Below are positions 18,053 to 26,881 of a DNA stretch of 52,267 bases, piece by piece. The translations under genes were made by a program, and so were the position numbers. The stretch comes from Pseudoxanthomonas sp. Root630 (GTDB taxonomy: Bacteria > Pseudomonadota > Gammaproteobacteria > Xanthomonadales > Xanthomonadaceae), in NCBI RefSeq assembly GCF_001427585.1, contig NZ_LMGY01000001.1:565110-617376 (forward strand). Reading direction: 5' to 3'. The number at the start of each line of letters is the position of its first letter. Position 1 is the stretch's first letter. The notes below the pieces were generated by a model, which was not told the DNA's origin, made no database searches, and saw only the letters and a program-made list of their open reading frames with translations.

Positions 18053-18168
18053 ACAGGCTCCGATCGGCAAAAGAGACGGAGCCGATCAGAGAATAGCCGT
18101 TCCGACCACAAGCAACAGCAATTCCGAAGCGTGCGGGTTTCGGATACCATGGCGAAGAAAAAGGACGG

Positions 18169-18468
18169 TCAGTGCCGTGTCGATCGCGCCTCGGCCGCCG
18201 CCTGTTCCAGTATCTTGCGATAGCCGACGCCGGTCATCCATTGCGCGCGGGCGAGATGGCTCTGCCAGCATGTCCGGGTCCGCTCGGTTTCCGTGACCGG
18301 ATCACGATGCAGAACGATCCGCGCCACCTCCTGCCAATCGGCGCCGTCCGCCTCGGCGTCGAGCAGGCGTAGATAGGTCACGAAATGCTTCTCGTCATAG
18401 ATCGTGATATCCGGCCCGGTTGGGGCCAGATCATCGACATCGGGATCGAGTTCGGGGCGCACGCGCAT
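18169..18468 (-). CDS. DUF2285/RovC-like DNA-binding domain protein
   Basis: A 99-aa protein with the pattern APTGPDITIYDEKHFVTYLR, LLDAEADGADWQEVARIVLH and SHLARAQWMTGVGYRKIL. This matches the small proteins named DUF2285 or RovC-type DNA-binding domain that lie beside traG in alphaproteobacterial elements. It probably regulates transfer genes. The 116 bases between its stop and traG contain no gene. The family name is from memory of this motif, so it is less certain than the recognition of the group. Confidence 0.7.
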   Translation of the reverse strand: MRVRPELDPDVDDLAPTGPDITIYDEKHFVTYLRLLDAEADGADWQEVARIVLHRDPVTETERTRTCWQSHLARAQWMTGVGYRKILEQAAAEARSTRH

Positions 18469-18626
18469 CCTGCGGTTCTCCTTTCGGCACCGCGACGGCG
18501 TTTCACGCTTTACCGCAAATCGCTCTCGAATACGAGCGACCGACCGGATGTTTCCTTTACCGCGGCAAGCAAGGTGTCGTCTGCGGACAATAATCCTCCT
18601 TCAGTTACCACAAGAATCGACGAATC

Positions 18627-18655
18627 GGAACGATCATTCCTAGAACGATCGTTCC
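18627..18655. promoter_or_regulatory. Tandem palindromic operator upstream of XRE gene
   Basis: Two related palindromes sit 15 bp apart: GGAACGATCATTCC (18627-18640) and AGAACGATCGTTCC (18642-18655, core GAACGATCGTTC perfectly symmetrical). They end 21 bases before the XRE start and lie in the divergent region between the DUF2285-like gene and the XRE gene. A repressor dimer pair could bind both; the XRE protein itself is the obvious candidate. Confidence 0.6.
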
Positions 18656-18676
18656 GACGCAGGTTCCTGTGCAGCC

Positions 18677-18898
18677 ATGGACCTGAAAGAGGTCATGGCG
18701 GTCAATCTGCGTCGGATGCGTCATGACAGAGACATGACGCAGGAAGAGCTGGCCGACCGTGCAGCACTAAGCGCACGCTATATCGGCGCGATCGAACGGG
18801 CCGACGTGTCGGCCAGCGTCACGGTATTGGGGCAGATCGCCGAGGCGCTCGCGGTCGAACCCGGCGAATTGTTGAAAGCGTCACCCCGCTCGGGCTGA
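18677..18898 (+). CDS. XRE-family helix-turn-helix regulator
   Basis: A 73-aa single-domain Cro/C1-type regulator. The helix-turn-helix is clear: NLRRMRHDRDMTQEELADRA then ALSARYIGAIERADVSASVT. It is one of the few plus-strand genes here and faces away from the transfer operon, a common place for the element's transfer repressor. Tandem palindromes just upstream suggest autoregulation. Its 3' end overlaps the convergent LysR gene by 18 bases. Confidence 0.92.
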   Translation: MDLKEVMAVNLRRMRHDRDMTQEELADRAALSARYIGAIERADVSASVTVLGQIAEALAVEPGELLKASPRSG

Positions 18899-19771
18899 CC
18901 GCCCCATCTGCGCGGCGAGGTCTAGCAGGTTCATGAGCGCCGGGCTGCGGTTGTGCGGCGACCAGATGGCGCTGAACCGGGCCTGTTCAGTCTCGTCGGC
19001 GATCGCGCGCAGCACGATGCCGGGGACGTTCATGTGCCGTGCGGTCTCGCTGACGAGGGTCACGCCTTCGCCGCTTGCGACCATGTGCATCAGCGTATCG
19101 CGGCCGACATCGCGACGCTGAACATGCGGAGATCGCCCGCGCTCGGCGATGCGCCGGACAATATGCTCGAAGAGCTGCGGCCCGCCTCCGGCGGTTCGCA
19201 CCAAGAATGTCTCCGGCGCGAGGTCAGACCATGTGATGCTATCGCTCATCGCCAAGGGATGAGCCGCGGGCAAAGCGATTAGATAAGGCTCGCTCCAGAG
19301 CAGTCGGGAATGGCAGTCCGGCGCGTCGACCGGATCGAGCACCAACGCCACGTCAAGCTTGCCGTCGCGCACCAGAGCTACCGTCTGCGCGGAAGGGCCT
19401 TCCGTGACGATTTGCTCGACATCGGGATGTTCAGCACGGAAACTTGCGCGCAGATCAGCGAGGAAGCCGCCCGCAATAGACGAAATGAGACCGATGGCGA
19501 GTTGCCCGGTCGCACCGGAGGAAATTGCTCCGGCGGTTCGGATGGCATGGTCGAGATGGTCGATCCCGGTCGCGACCTCGGCGACGAAACGGCGTCCGGC
19601 TTCCGTCAGCCGAACGCCGCGATGACGCCGCTCGAACAACAAGATGCCCAGTGTTTCCTCCAGCGCCTTGATCCGGGCGCTGACGCTCGATTGCGTCGTG
19701 CCCAGCACATTCGCCGCATGGTGAAAGTTCAGATGCTCCGCGACTGCAAGAACGTGCAGAAGAGAGACCAT
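18881..19771 (-). CDS. LysR-family transcriptional regulator
   Basis: A 296-aa LysR-type regulator. The N-terminal helix-turn-helix is LNFHHAANVLGTTQSSVSAR with IKALEETLGILLFERRHRGV; a periplasmic-binding-protein-like effector domain follows (LAIGLISSIAGGFLADLRAS ... VASGEGVTLVSETARHMNVP). I used ATG 19771, which gives the normal family length; ATG 19828 would add 19 residues. It lies directly downstream of the broken MFS gene on the same strand and is probably cargo, not part of the transfer core. Confidence 0.92.
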   Translation of the reverse strand: MVSLLHVLAVAEHLNFHHAANVLGTTQSSVSARIKALEETLGILLFERRHRGVRLTEAGRRFVAEVATGIDHLDHAIRTAGAISSGATGQLAIGLISSIAGGFLADLRASFRAEHPDVEQIVTEGPSAQTVALVRDGKLDVALVLDPVDAPDCHSRLLWSEPYLIALPAAHPLAMSDSITWSDLAPETFLVRTAGGGPQLFEHIVRRIAERGRSPHVQRRDVGRDTLMHMVASGEGVTLVSETARHMNVPGIVLRAIADETEQARFSAIWSPHNRSPALMNLLDLAAQMGRSARAG

Positions 19772-19851
19772 CGGTATCCGACCGCTGGCGACGCCCGGAA
19801 TATCAGAAACGCGGCACGTCCTACGCATCTTATTTGTGCCTTGCTGAATCG

Positions 19852-20968
19852 TCAGGGCGCACCTGCTCGGGTCGCCCGACCTATGAGGGTAAAAGCGATG
19901 CTCGCGCCCGCTACGGCCACACAGACCAGTGCGAAGCCACAGACGCCGACCCAGCCATGGGATGCCCAAACGATCCCGGCCCCGGCACTGCCGATAGCGC
20001 CGCCCGCGAAGGTGAAGGCCATGTAGATCGTGTTGAGACGGCTGCGGATGTCCGCGCCAAGGGCGAAGATACGAGCCTGATTGGCAATCTGCCCGGCCGA
20101 TAGGGCGAAGCTCAGGAGGTTTGCGCCGATGACCAGCGCGAGATAGTCGTCCGATCGGAAGATGACGAGCGCCAGACTGATCGCCGCTAGAACGATCGCA
20201 CCGTTGCTCACCCGGTCCTGTCCGAACCGATCGATCAATCCGCCGGCGAACAGCGAAGCCAGCCCGCCGATCCCGCCCCACAGCGCGAAATAGCCGACGC
20301 CGGCAAGGTCGAGATCGAACGGAGGCTGTCCCAGGCGGAACGGGATGGTGGTCCAGAAGGCAGAGAAGGCCGCGAAGATCGCCGCACCAAGAAGGCACGA
20401 CAGACGCAGCGCCCTTTCGCGGCGGAGCAATCCCCAGAGAGACCCCAGCAGGGCGAGATAGGGCGTCGCTGCCGGGACGATGCCGCGCCGTGGCAGCACG
20501 GCCGGCAGAATGACGGCCGACGCCGCCATCAGCCCGGCCGCAACCAGATAGACGGGCCGCCATCCGAAACTGTTTGCCCCCACCCCCGCCAGGGTGCGGG
20601 ACATGAGGATGCCGAGCACGAGGCCCGTCTGCACCGCCGCGATGACACGGCCGCGCCGTTCAGGGCGGGTCAGTCCGGCGGCCAGCGGCAGCCAGCGCCG
20701 CCGCCACGCCGATGAGCAAAATGCGGACGAGAGAACGCGGCTCGTTCCGGTCGCCCAGCGGCACGACGAGCAGGATGCCGAGGGCATAGCCGAGCTGCGA
20801 CAGCGTGGCGATCAGGCCGGCATCGCGCGGGCTGACGCCGAAATCCGCCGCGATGGCCGGAAGCAGCGCCTGATTGAAATAGACATTGGCCACGGTGAGT
20901 GCGGACGCGATCGCCATGATGACGATCGCGGGCGCTCCCAGTTCGCGGACGGAGGGCGCCTCGGTCAT
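19852..20968 (-). pseudogene. MFS drug-type exporter, inactivated by internal deletion/frameshift
   Basis: Remnant of a major facilitator superfamily transporter of the YgaY/multidrug type. The N-terminal part (from ATG 20968: VIMAIASALTVANVYFNQAL ... LGDRNEPRSLVRILLIGVAA) and the C-terminal part (LPLAAGLTRPERRGRVIAAV to the stop at 19852) are each typical but lie in different frames. At the junction (about 20683-20700) the roughly 30 residues of the third and fourth membrane helices are missing. A deletion of about 100 bases, perhaps between short GC-rich repeats (GCTGGC), explains both the loss and the frameshift. Its start overlaps the upstream CMD gene stop by 4 bases. It is very unlikely to make a working transporter. 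Confidence 0.8.
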
Positions 20969-21381
20969 GCGGCGGCTCCATCCATGCCGGAAAGAACCTG
21001 CCCCGCCGCCGTGATCGCGGCCAGTGCGCCCGGGACGCCGGCGACGATGGCGACCTGGATCAGGGTGCCGAAGACTTCCTCGCGGGTCGCACCGGCGCGG
21101 ATCGCGGTTGGGATGTGGAACTTCAGGACATCAATGCCGGTCGTCCCGAGCGCGGCTCCGGCAGCGATGATGACGAGTTCGCGCGTCTTCAGATCAAGAT
21201 CGTCGCGGCCGTAGACATCGCCGAACACCCATTCGACGACATAGCGCCCGATATCGGGCGAGCTGTTCTTAAAGTTGTCGAGAAAAGCCTGAGCCGGAAA
21301 TCCGGTGACGGCGGCGAACCGCTCGCTGCCCTCTCTGAATCGATCATTGGATGGGGATGTGGTGGAAATGGAGTCTGACAT
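20965..21381 (-). CDS. Carboxymuconolactone decarboxylase (CMD) family protein
   Basis: A 138-aa single-domain CMD/AhpD-like protein. The domain is shown by GRYVVEWVFGDVYGRDDLDL, KTRELVIIAAGAALGT and HIPTAIRAGATREEVFGTLI. Unlike AhpD it lacks the CxxC redox motif, so it is closer to the YurZ/4-carboxymuconolactone decarboxylase type. ATG 21381 is 15 bases from the twin TetR operators, and the frame open upstream lies inside the divergent promoter. It forms an operon with the decayed MFS gene, likely controlled by the divergent TetR regulator. Confidence 0.9.
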   Translation of the reverse strand: MSDSISTTSPSNDRFREGSERFAAVTGFPAQAFLDNFKNSSPDIGRYVVEWVFGDVYGRDDLDLKTRELVIIAAGAALGTTGIDVLKFHIPTAIRAGATREEVFGTLIQVAIVAGVPGALAAITAAGQVLSGMDGAAA

Positions 21382-21396
21382 CGTGTATCTCCTATG

Positions 21397-21442
21397 CACT
21401 GCACAGTGCAGTGCTGGATTAATTACACTGCACTGTGCAGTG
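21397..21442. promoter_or_regulatory. Twin 17-bp TetR operators
   Basis: Two copies of the palindrome CACTGCAC-N-GTGCAGTG (21397-21413 with A in the centre, 21426-21442 with T) lie 29 bp apart, centre to centre. They occupy the divergent promoter between the CMD gene and the TetR gene. Perfect 8-bp arms in both copies make this a very likely regulator binding site. Confidence 0.85.
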
Positions 21443-21464
21443 CAGTCAACAGGAGAAGAATGCC

Positions 21465-22130
21465 TTGTCAGGTCCGCGTTCCCATGCCGGGAAAACCGTT
21501 TTGCCGCAGAAGGACACCGTTCGCGCGGAGACGCCGAAGCGGGACGCCATTCTGGACGCGGCGACGCGCGTGTTTCTGGCACACGGTTACGAGGGCGCGA
21601 GCATGGACCTCGTGGCGAAGGAATCCGGCGCGGCGCGGTGCACGGTCTATAATCAATTCGAGAGCAAGGAGGCGCTGTTCGCGGCGGCCGTCCAGCGGGT
21701 CTGGTGGGATTTTCCGGTGGTGGAGATCACGGCAGACAGGCAAGCCCTGAATGACCCGACCGTGGGACTCGGCCGTCTCGGCAAGGCGATCGTCGATTTC
21801 TGGGAACCGCCGATCGCCGTCGCCTTCCTGCGCATGGTCATCAGCGAGGGTACGCGGTTTCCCGACCTGCCGCGCAACTTCTTCGAGGCCGGCAAGGCGC
21901 CGGCCATGCGCGCCTTGATCGGCTATCTGAAGCAGATCAATGAGAACGGAACGCTCGCCATCCCCGATGCCGAACTGGCCGCGCGGCAGTTCCTCGGCCT
22001 GCTCAACGAACCCCTTCTGTGGCTGCGCGTCGTCGGTGTCGGAGAGGCGCCATCCGCCACCGAGCGCAAGCGCGTCGTCGAGGAAGCCGTTGCGATGATG
22101 ATGGCGCGGTATAGTCCCGCGAGGAATTGA
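21465..22130 (+). CDS. TetR-family transcriptional regulator
   Basis: A 221-aa TetR regulator. The helix-turn-helix is RDAILDAATRVFLAHGYEGA with SMDLVAKESGAARCTVYNQF; a C-terminal TetR_C-type domain follows (AARQFLGLLNEPLLWLRVVG). I propose the TTG at 21465, because AGGAGA lies about nine bases upstream and the in-frame ATG at 21435 is inside an operator palindrome. It presumably represses itself and the divergent CMD-MFS pair through the two 17-bp sites. Confidence 0.9.
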   Translation: MSGPRSHAGKTVLPQKDTVRAETPKRDAILDAATRVFLAHGYEGASMDLVAKESGAARCTVYNQFESKEALFAAAVQRVWWDFPVVEITADRQALNDPTVGLGRLGKAIVDFWEPPIAVAFLRMVISEGTRFPDLPRNFFEAGKAPAMRALIGYLKQINENGTLAIPDAELAARQFLGLLNEPLLWLRVVGVGEAPSATERKRVVEEAVAMMMARYSPARN

Positions 22131-22136
22131 AGAGCA

Positions 22137-24191
22137 TCAAATCCCCAATCCCCGCTGCCGCCCCAACTGCCAGGACACCGATCCGCTCTGGACGATGCCT
22201 GACACCTCGCGATCGAGCTGCCGGTCGATGACGGGCCGCCACGGGACAAGGGTGAACTCGTGGGACTTCTCGACGATGGCGAACTTGCCGCTCGATAGCT
22301 GCACGGTCCCGGTGAACTTCCCCGTGACGGTCTCGCCATCGGCGGCGGCGCGGAATGGCAGCGTCTTCTTCGCCGCCAATTCGTCACCGGCACGGGCGAC
22401 TTCACGCTCCTGAAGCGTGGCGATCAGGTTACGGCGATAGGCGGTGCGGCCATCGACCTGACGGATCGCATCGCCACGGTCGATCAGGGTCTCGCGGCGG
22501 CGATCCATCGCCTCGCGAACCTGCTCTCCGAACCCCGACACCGACAGGTCCGATGTACCCGCGCCGACCAGCCAGCGGTCGAGCCAGGTTGCGCCGTCCG
22601 ATCCGATCTGGCGATCGAGGTCGAAGGTCGAGAGGACGCGGATATTGGCGCGGGCGTTACGCCCCGCGTCATGGGCGGCGACGCGCGCCTCGAAATCATC
22701 CGGGATACGCCATTGATCGGCGTCGATCCGCTCGGCGATCCCGGCCCGTCGTAACGCCTCCAGCCGGCGAACATGGGCATCGACGAAACCCTCATATTCC
22801 CCGCCCGGCACGCGGCCCTCGAACCGGGCCTGCTCCAGATGGCGGCTCGGCCGATAGATGCCGTCCTCGGCCATGCCGATGATGGCACGATCGGACGGGC
22901 GAGCTGCGCCGTCCGCCGGGCCGATCTCGACGACGCTGCCGATGCGGGCGTCTTCAACGCGGGCCGGATCGATGCCGGAGACATGGTGCGTGCGCCCGTC
23001 GATCCCATCGACCACCAGCGTCAGGTTCTCGCCCAACTCGTCGGAAAGATGCTTGTCGATGACGCGCCCGATGATCGGCGTCGCCGGCGCGGCATCGTGA
23101 ATCTCGAAGCTCATCGGATCGCGCTCGGCGCCCTCGGCCCGGAGCGCCTTCTGCATGGTGCGAACGATGTCGCCACGCTCGCCCATCTCGCGCAGGGTCG
23201 GCTCCAGCCTTTCGCTCAATTCCCAGACGCTCGGCGCGTGCTCGGTGGCTAGGCCCATGTCGCCGAGCTTGCCGAGACGGCGCAGGCGCAGGGTTCGGTC
23301 GGACTGGCCGCGCAGATCGCCCGGTTCATGGCGCAGATCGATAAAACGGTCATCGGCCTCGGCGATCATCGCCCGGTCGATCCGCGTAAGCCGATCCTGG
23401 TCGATCTCGGCCGCGAGTTTGCGGCCCTGTTCGATCTCGGTGACGGGGCCGAGTTCCAGCGCCGCCAGTTCGCTCGCCCGCTCGCGGATGCCATTGGCGA
23501 GATAGTCGCCATTGATGACGAGATCCTCGCCCAGCGCATCGCGGCCGTTGACGATGACGTGGACATGCGGATGGCCGGTGTTGTGGTGATTGACCGCGAC
23601 CCAATCGAGCTTGGTGCCAAGGTCGGTCTCGACCTGCGCCATCAGCTCGCGGGTATAGCCCGTCAGGTCGGCGAGATCGGCGGCGTCCTCGGGCGAGACG
23701 ATGAAACGGAACTGGTGGCGATCATCCTTGCCGCGATCAAGGAAGGCATCACCATCGGCACGATCCTCGCCCGCCGAATAGAGCTGCCCGCGCTCGCCAT
23801 CGCGTGACGTGCCGTCGCGCTGGATATAGCGCAGATGGGCGGCCGCCTTGCCGCTCTTGCCCGCGCCCTTGACGAAGCGGGTCTTGATGACGACGCGGCG
23901 CATTCCCGGCGCGCTGTGCCGCCAGCCGCCGGCGATGTGGCGGGACTGGACGAAGCTGGCGCCCCGGCCGCGCCGGACGCCCGGTCCCGCGAAGGTATTG
24001 TGCTTCGGACCTGCCTTGCCGGACGAGGCCGACTTCGCCGATGCCGAGTGGCGCGAGGATGCCGCCGTGCTCTGCTGGCGGGCGATCTTCTTGACCTGGC
24101 TGAAGAAGCTCTTCGTCTGCCCCGCCTTCGGCGCGTCGGAGCGGACGCGGCCGGGCCTTGGCCGGAAGCGGTTGTCGTCGTCGCCACTCAT
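22137..24191 (-). CDS. rlxS: Relaxase/mobilization nuclease (VirD2-like, DUF3363)
   Basis: Nickase that cuts oriT and pilots the strand into the recipient, 684 aa. A basic Ser/Lys-rich N-terminus (about 100 aa) precedes the relaxase domain. A candidate catalytic tyrosine lies in AAAHLRYIQRDGTSRDG, and the metal-binding three-histidine motif is HHNTGHPHVHVIVNG. The C-terminal half is DUF3363. ATG 24191 begins MSGDDDNRFRPRPGRVRSD, the usual start for this family. It is the last gene of the repA-to-relaxase operon, convergent with tetR six bases away. Confidence 0.95.
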   Translation of the reverse strand: MSGDDDNRFRPRPGRVRSDAPKAGQTKSFFSQVKKIARQQSTAASSRHSASAKSASSGKAGPKHNTFAGPGVRRGRGASFVQSRHIAGGWRHSAPGMRRVVIKTRFVKGAGKSGKAAAHLRYIQRDGTSRDGERGQLYSAGEDRADGDAFLDRGKDDRHQFRFIVSPEDAADLADLTGYTRELMAQVETDLGTKLDWVAVNHHNTGHPHVHVIVNGRDALGEDLVINGDYLANGIRERASELAALELGPVTEIEQGRKLAAEIDQDRLTRIDRAMIAEADDRFIDLRHEPGDLRGQSDRTLRLRRLGKLGDMGLATEHAPSVWELSERLEPTLREMGERGDIVRTMQKALRAEGAERDPMSFEIHDAAPATPIIGRVIDKHLSDELGENLTLVVDGIDGRTHHVSGIDPARVEDARIGSVVEIGPADGAARPSDRAIIGMAEDGIYRPSRHLEQARFEGRVPGGEYEGFVDAHVRRLEALRRAGIAERIDADQWRIPDDFEARVAAHDAGRNARANIRVLSTFDLDRQIGSDGATWLDRWLVGAGTSDLSVSGFGEQVREAMDRRRETLIDRGDAIRQVDGRTAYRRNLIATLQEREVARAGDELAAKKTLPFRAAADGETVTGKFTGTVQLSSGKFAIVEKSHEFTLVPWRPVIDRQLDREVSGIVQSGSVSWQLGRQRGLGI

Positions 24192-24480
24192 GGCCGATCC
24201 GCCCGAAACCGTCGATTTGGGCGCAGAGTGCCGCGAAAAACGCGGCGGATGCTGGCTTTGCCGCGCCTCGCGGCACCATGACGGCCCGGAGACGGTGCCG
24301 TCCGGAACAGTGTGCAGACAAGGGCTTGCCCCCCGGATCGGCCCCATAGGGTGCCGCCCGGTTTTATCTTGCCCTCCCGCCTTCCTACCTGTTCTGCCCC
24401 TTCTGCTGACGGATGAGACTGTCGCCAGCCCCATCCGCTGCACACTGAAACCTGCCACGCGATCCCGCCGACTACGATCC
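24192..24480. other. Putative oriT-containing intergenic region
   Basis: This 289-base gap is the longest in the otherwise overlapping operon and lies directly upstream of the relaxase, where oriT is often found. It holds several short inverted repeats (GGGC-TT-GCCC near 24328, GACGGCCC/GCCGTCC near 24280-24300). At 24365-24374 it has TATCTTGCCC, one base from the TATCCTGCCC of the RP4-type nick region. This is positional and motif inference only; no gene is visible. Confidence 0.4.
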
Positions 24481-25200
24481 TCATGGTCGTGATCCGGTGC
24501 TCGCCCGCGCGACGAACAGGCCGCCCGACTGCGGCACGATGGCGGAGACATCGCGCACGGGCAGAGCCGGTCCAACATCGTTCGACCGACTCTCGGCCTG
24601 CACGCGATCGACAACGGGACCGCGATCCGGCTGCGCGACGAAGAGCGGCGCACGAGTCCATGCCGACTGATCGGCCACCGCGACCATGACAGGCGGGACG
24701 GTCACGCCGCTGTCGATGACCGGCGCGATGGCGGCAACATAGGCGCGGGTTTCGGCGGGCAGCGGCCGACCAGACAGCGACGCCTCGTAGCGGCCGGGGC
24801 CGGCGTTGTAGGCGGCCAGCATGGCGGTGACGCTGCCGTAGCGGTCGTGCAGTTCGCGCAGGTAAGCCGTGCCCGCGAGGATGTTGTCGCGCGGGTCGTA
24901 GGGATCGCTGCCGAGCCGATGCCGGGCGCGCAGACCGGCCCAGGTGTCGGGCATGATCTGCATCAGTCCGATCGCACCGGCCGACGACACCGCGCGCGGA
25001 TCGCCGGCGCTCTCGGCGCGCAGCACCGCCCTGATCCATGCGACCGGAACGCCGAACCGTTGCGAGGCTTCCGCGATCGGCGCGGCATAGGGATCGGCGG
25101 GTGCGCTGCGTTCCGCCGGTTGGGGCTGCGCCACGGCAGCGACGGGCAAAGCGCAGGCGAACAATCCCGCCAGCAGCAGGCGCGCGCATCGGACAGGCAC
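24481..25200 (-). CDS. Lytic transglycosylase (conjugation-associated)
   Basis: Peptidoglycan-cleaving enzyme of 239 aa that opens the wall for the mating channel. The signal peptide is LLLAGLFACALPVAAVAQ. The SLT domain has the catalytic glutamate in LRAESAGDPRAVSSAGAIGL, then MQIMPDTWAGL, LAGTAYLRELHDRYG and LAAYNAGPGRYEA. I prefer the GTG at 25200, just before the signal peptide and with GGAGA upstream; the frame is open to an ATG at 25410, but those 70 residues lack features and would bury the signal. The 3' tail after the SLT domain is Pro/Val-rich. Confidence 0.9.
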   Translation of the reverse strand: MPVRCARLLLAGLFACALPVAAVAQPQPAERSAPADPYAAPIAEASQRFGVPVAWIRAVLRAESAGDPRAVSSAGAIGLMQIMPDTWAGLRARHRLGSDPYDPRDNILAGTAYLRELHDRYGSVTAMLAAYNAGPGRYEASLSGRPLPAETRAYVAAIAPVIDSGVTVPPVMVAVADQSAWTRAPLFVAQPDRGPVVDRVQAESRSNDVGPALPVRDVSAIVPQSGGLFVARASTGSRP

Positions 25201-25414
25201 ACTGTCTCCGCTGTGATGCCAGCCTGCCAGCGTGCTCGCTACGGTCAAGGGTGCGCGCAAAGCGCCGGCGAAACGCCGCCCTTGACCTTCGATGCGCGCG
25301 CCGGCCGACTTGTGGTCGAGCGGGACGAAGGAATGAGACGGCTTTCCCGCGAACAAAGGAATGATCTTGGTCAACGCAATCGCGCGCGCGAACAGACTGA
25401 CGGATCGCATGATG

Positions 25415-25750
25415 TCAGTCCTTCCCGTCGCGTTTTGGCAGGCGGCTCCAGTGCAGCGACCATGCGTTGCCGGTGTCGTCGTCACGGAAGAGGTTGGCCC
25501 GGACGGGTGCGAGGAAGGCGGGATCGTCGAGAGTGAGCGCGATATAGTCGCCGGCTTTCTCGCCGGTGCGTTTCCAGCCGGCGCCGATCTCCGGCCCGTC
25601 CGCGTCGCCGAGATGGACGCGGTAGTCCGGCGCGTTCTCGGCGTCGGACGGCTCGGCCGGAACGACATGGATGTGTCTCAGCAGCGTCAGTGTTTCGATG
25701 CGACCGGCAAAGCCGGATGGTTCGCGGGTGAACTGGCCGATTTGCGGCAT
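25415..25750 (-). CDS. DUF736 family protein
   Basis: A 111-aa DUF736 protein starting MPQIGQFTREPSGFAGRIET. Typical features are the N-terminal beta strands and the APDYRVHL, EIGAGWKRTGEKAGDYIALT and LDDPAFLAPVRANLF segments. The function is unknown; the family is almost confined to conjugative elements of Alphaproteobacteria. A second, diverged copy is at 33470-33784. The gene is 67 bases after traF. Confidence 0.92.
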   Translation of the reverse strand: MPQIGQFTREPSGFAGRIETLTLLRHIHVVPAEPSDAENAPDYRVHLGDADGPEIGAGWKRTGEKAGDYIALTLDDPAFLAPVRANLFRDDDTGNAWSLHWSRLPKRDGKD

Positions 25751-25817
25751 GGGAAATCTCCGGCGGTGGCGTTGGGATAGCGATCGGCGAGCACCGCTCC
25801 CGCCGATCGAAAGCGGG

Positions 25818-26363
25818 TCAGTGGGTGGCGGCACGCCAGACGAAATGGTCGTCACCGGCTTCGTCGGTGTAGAGCGGCGTCGCCTTGCCGATGACGGTGC
25901 GTGCCGGGATCGGCCCGAAATAGCGGCCGTCGAGACTGTCCGGCACGGACGGATTCATCAGGAAGATGTCGCCGTCCGCGATGCGGCGGCAGCCTTGCCA
26001 GACGGGCAGTTCGCGGTCGCGCCGGTCGCGGTCGAGTGCATCGCCGAATGGCACGCCATCGACCGTGATCGTGCGACCGGTGCGGCAGACCTCTTGCCCG
26101 GAAAGCGCCGCCACATGCTTCATCAGCGGTACGTCGCGACCGATATAGCCGCGCTCCACCATGAAATCGGCGAGCGGCTTGTAGGGCATGACGGCGACCA
26201 GATCGCCGACACGAAGATTGCGCGGCGGATCGAGATCGTAGAGGCCGATCGGCACGCTGGCGGAAGCGTTCCAGACCAGACGCAGCGGCGTCGGGATGAA
26301 GGACGCGATGGCGATACCCATCACGGAAAAGTACGTCACCATGACATAGCCGAAGCGGGTCAT
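25818..26363 (-). CDS. traF: TraF-type S26 signal peptidase
   Basis: Serine protease of 181 aa related to TraF of RP4, which matures and cyclises the TrbC pilin. One N-terminal membrane helix (VMVTYFSVMGIAIASFIP) is followed by the catalytic serine region SASVPIGLYDLDP and the lysine region VPLMKHVAALSGQEV. C-terminal motifs are IFLMNPSVPDSLDGRYFGPI. ATG 26363 overlaps the DUF2840 stop by 4 bases. Confidence 0.95.
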   Translation of the reverse strand: MTRFGYVMVTYFSVMGIAIASFIPTPLRLVWNASASVPIGLYDLDPPRNLRVGDLVAVMPYKPLADFMVERGYIGRDVPLMKHVAALSGQEVCRTGRTITVDGVPFGDALDRDRRDRELPVWQGCRRIADGDIFLMNPSVPDSLDGRYFGPIPARTVIGKATPLYTDEAGDDHFVWRAATH

Positions 26364-26881
26364 TGTTCGATCTCCCGCCGCTTGAGCCACGCCTGATGGC
26401 GATCCGCCGTGTAGGGGCGCGGTTGGTGGCCCGCGCCGATGCGGTTGCCGACGTGTCGCCAGTGGTCCGGCGCGACCTCGCAAGCGTCGATGTCGGCCGC
26501 TTCCACCGCGTCGATATGGCGGAGCACCTGTTCGACCTTGGGCCAGCCTTCGATCTTCAGAAGGATGTCGCCGCCAGGACGCACGAAAGGCAGAGTCTGA
26601 TAGGGTTCGCCGGCCTCCACCGCCCGCACGATGTCGATGCGCGAGATGATGGTGCCGAAGTCGTTGGCCGCCCAGCGGACGAAGGCGAAGATGCTGCCAG
26701 CGCGATAGGAGAAGAGACGGCGGCGGCGGTCCTGCACCTGTTCGTGAACCTCTCGGCCGAACCTGATCCAGTTCTCGATCCGCTTCTCGATATGCGTCAG
26801 CTCGACATGGGTGAGGCTGTCGGCCGGTAGCGCGGACGGCACGGGGCCGCCCCGCGCGCGGGGAACCGCGGCGGTGGTCAT
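26360..26881 (-). CDS. DUF2840 family protein
   Basis: A 173-aa protein of DUF2840, seen almost only between parB and traF in Tn4371-like elements. Recognisable parts are THVELTHIEKRIENWIRFGR, FAFVRWAANDFGTIISRIDI and LPFVRPGGDILLKIEGWPKV. No catalytic motif or membrane segment is visible. Tight 4-base overlaps with both neighbours support a role in transfer or maintenance, which remains unknown. Confidence 0.92.
   Translation of the reverse strand: MTTAAVPRARGGPVPSALPADSLTHVELTHIEKRIENWIRFGREVHEQVQDRRRRLFSYRAGSIFAFVRWAANDFGTIISRIDIVRAVEAGEPYQTLPFVRPGGDILLKIEGWPKVEQVLRHIDAVEAADIDACEVAPDHWRHVGNRIGAGHQPRPYTADRHQAWLKRREIEQ

Noticed and set aside
25201..25410. N-terminal extension of the lytic transglycosylase (70 codons)
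   Set aside because: It would put the signal peptide in the middle of the protein; the GTG at 25200 has a ribosome-binding site.
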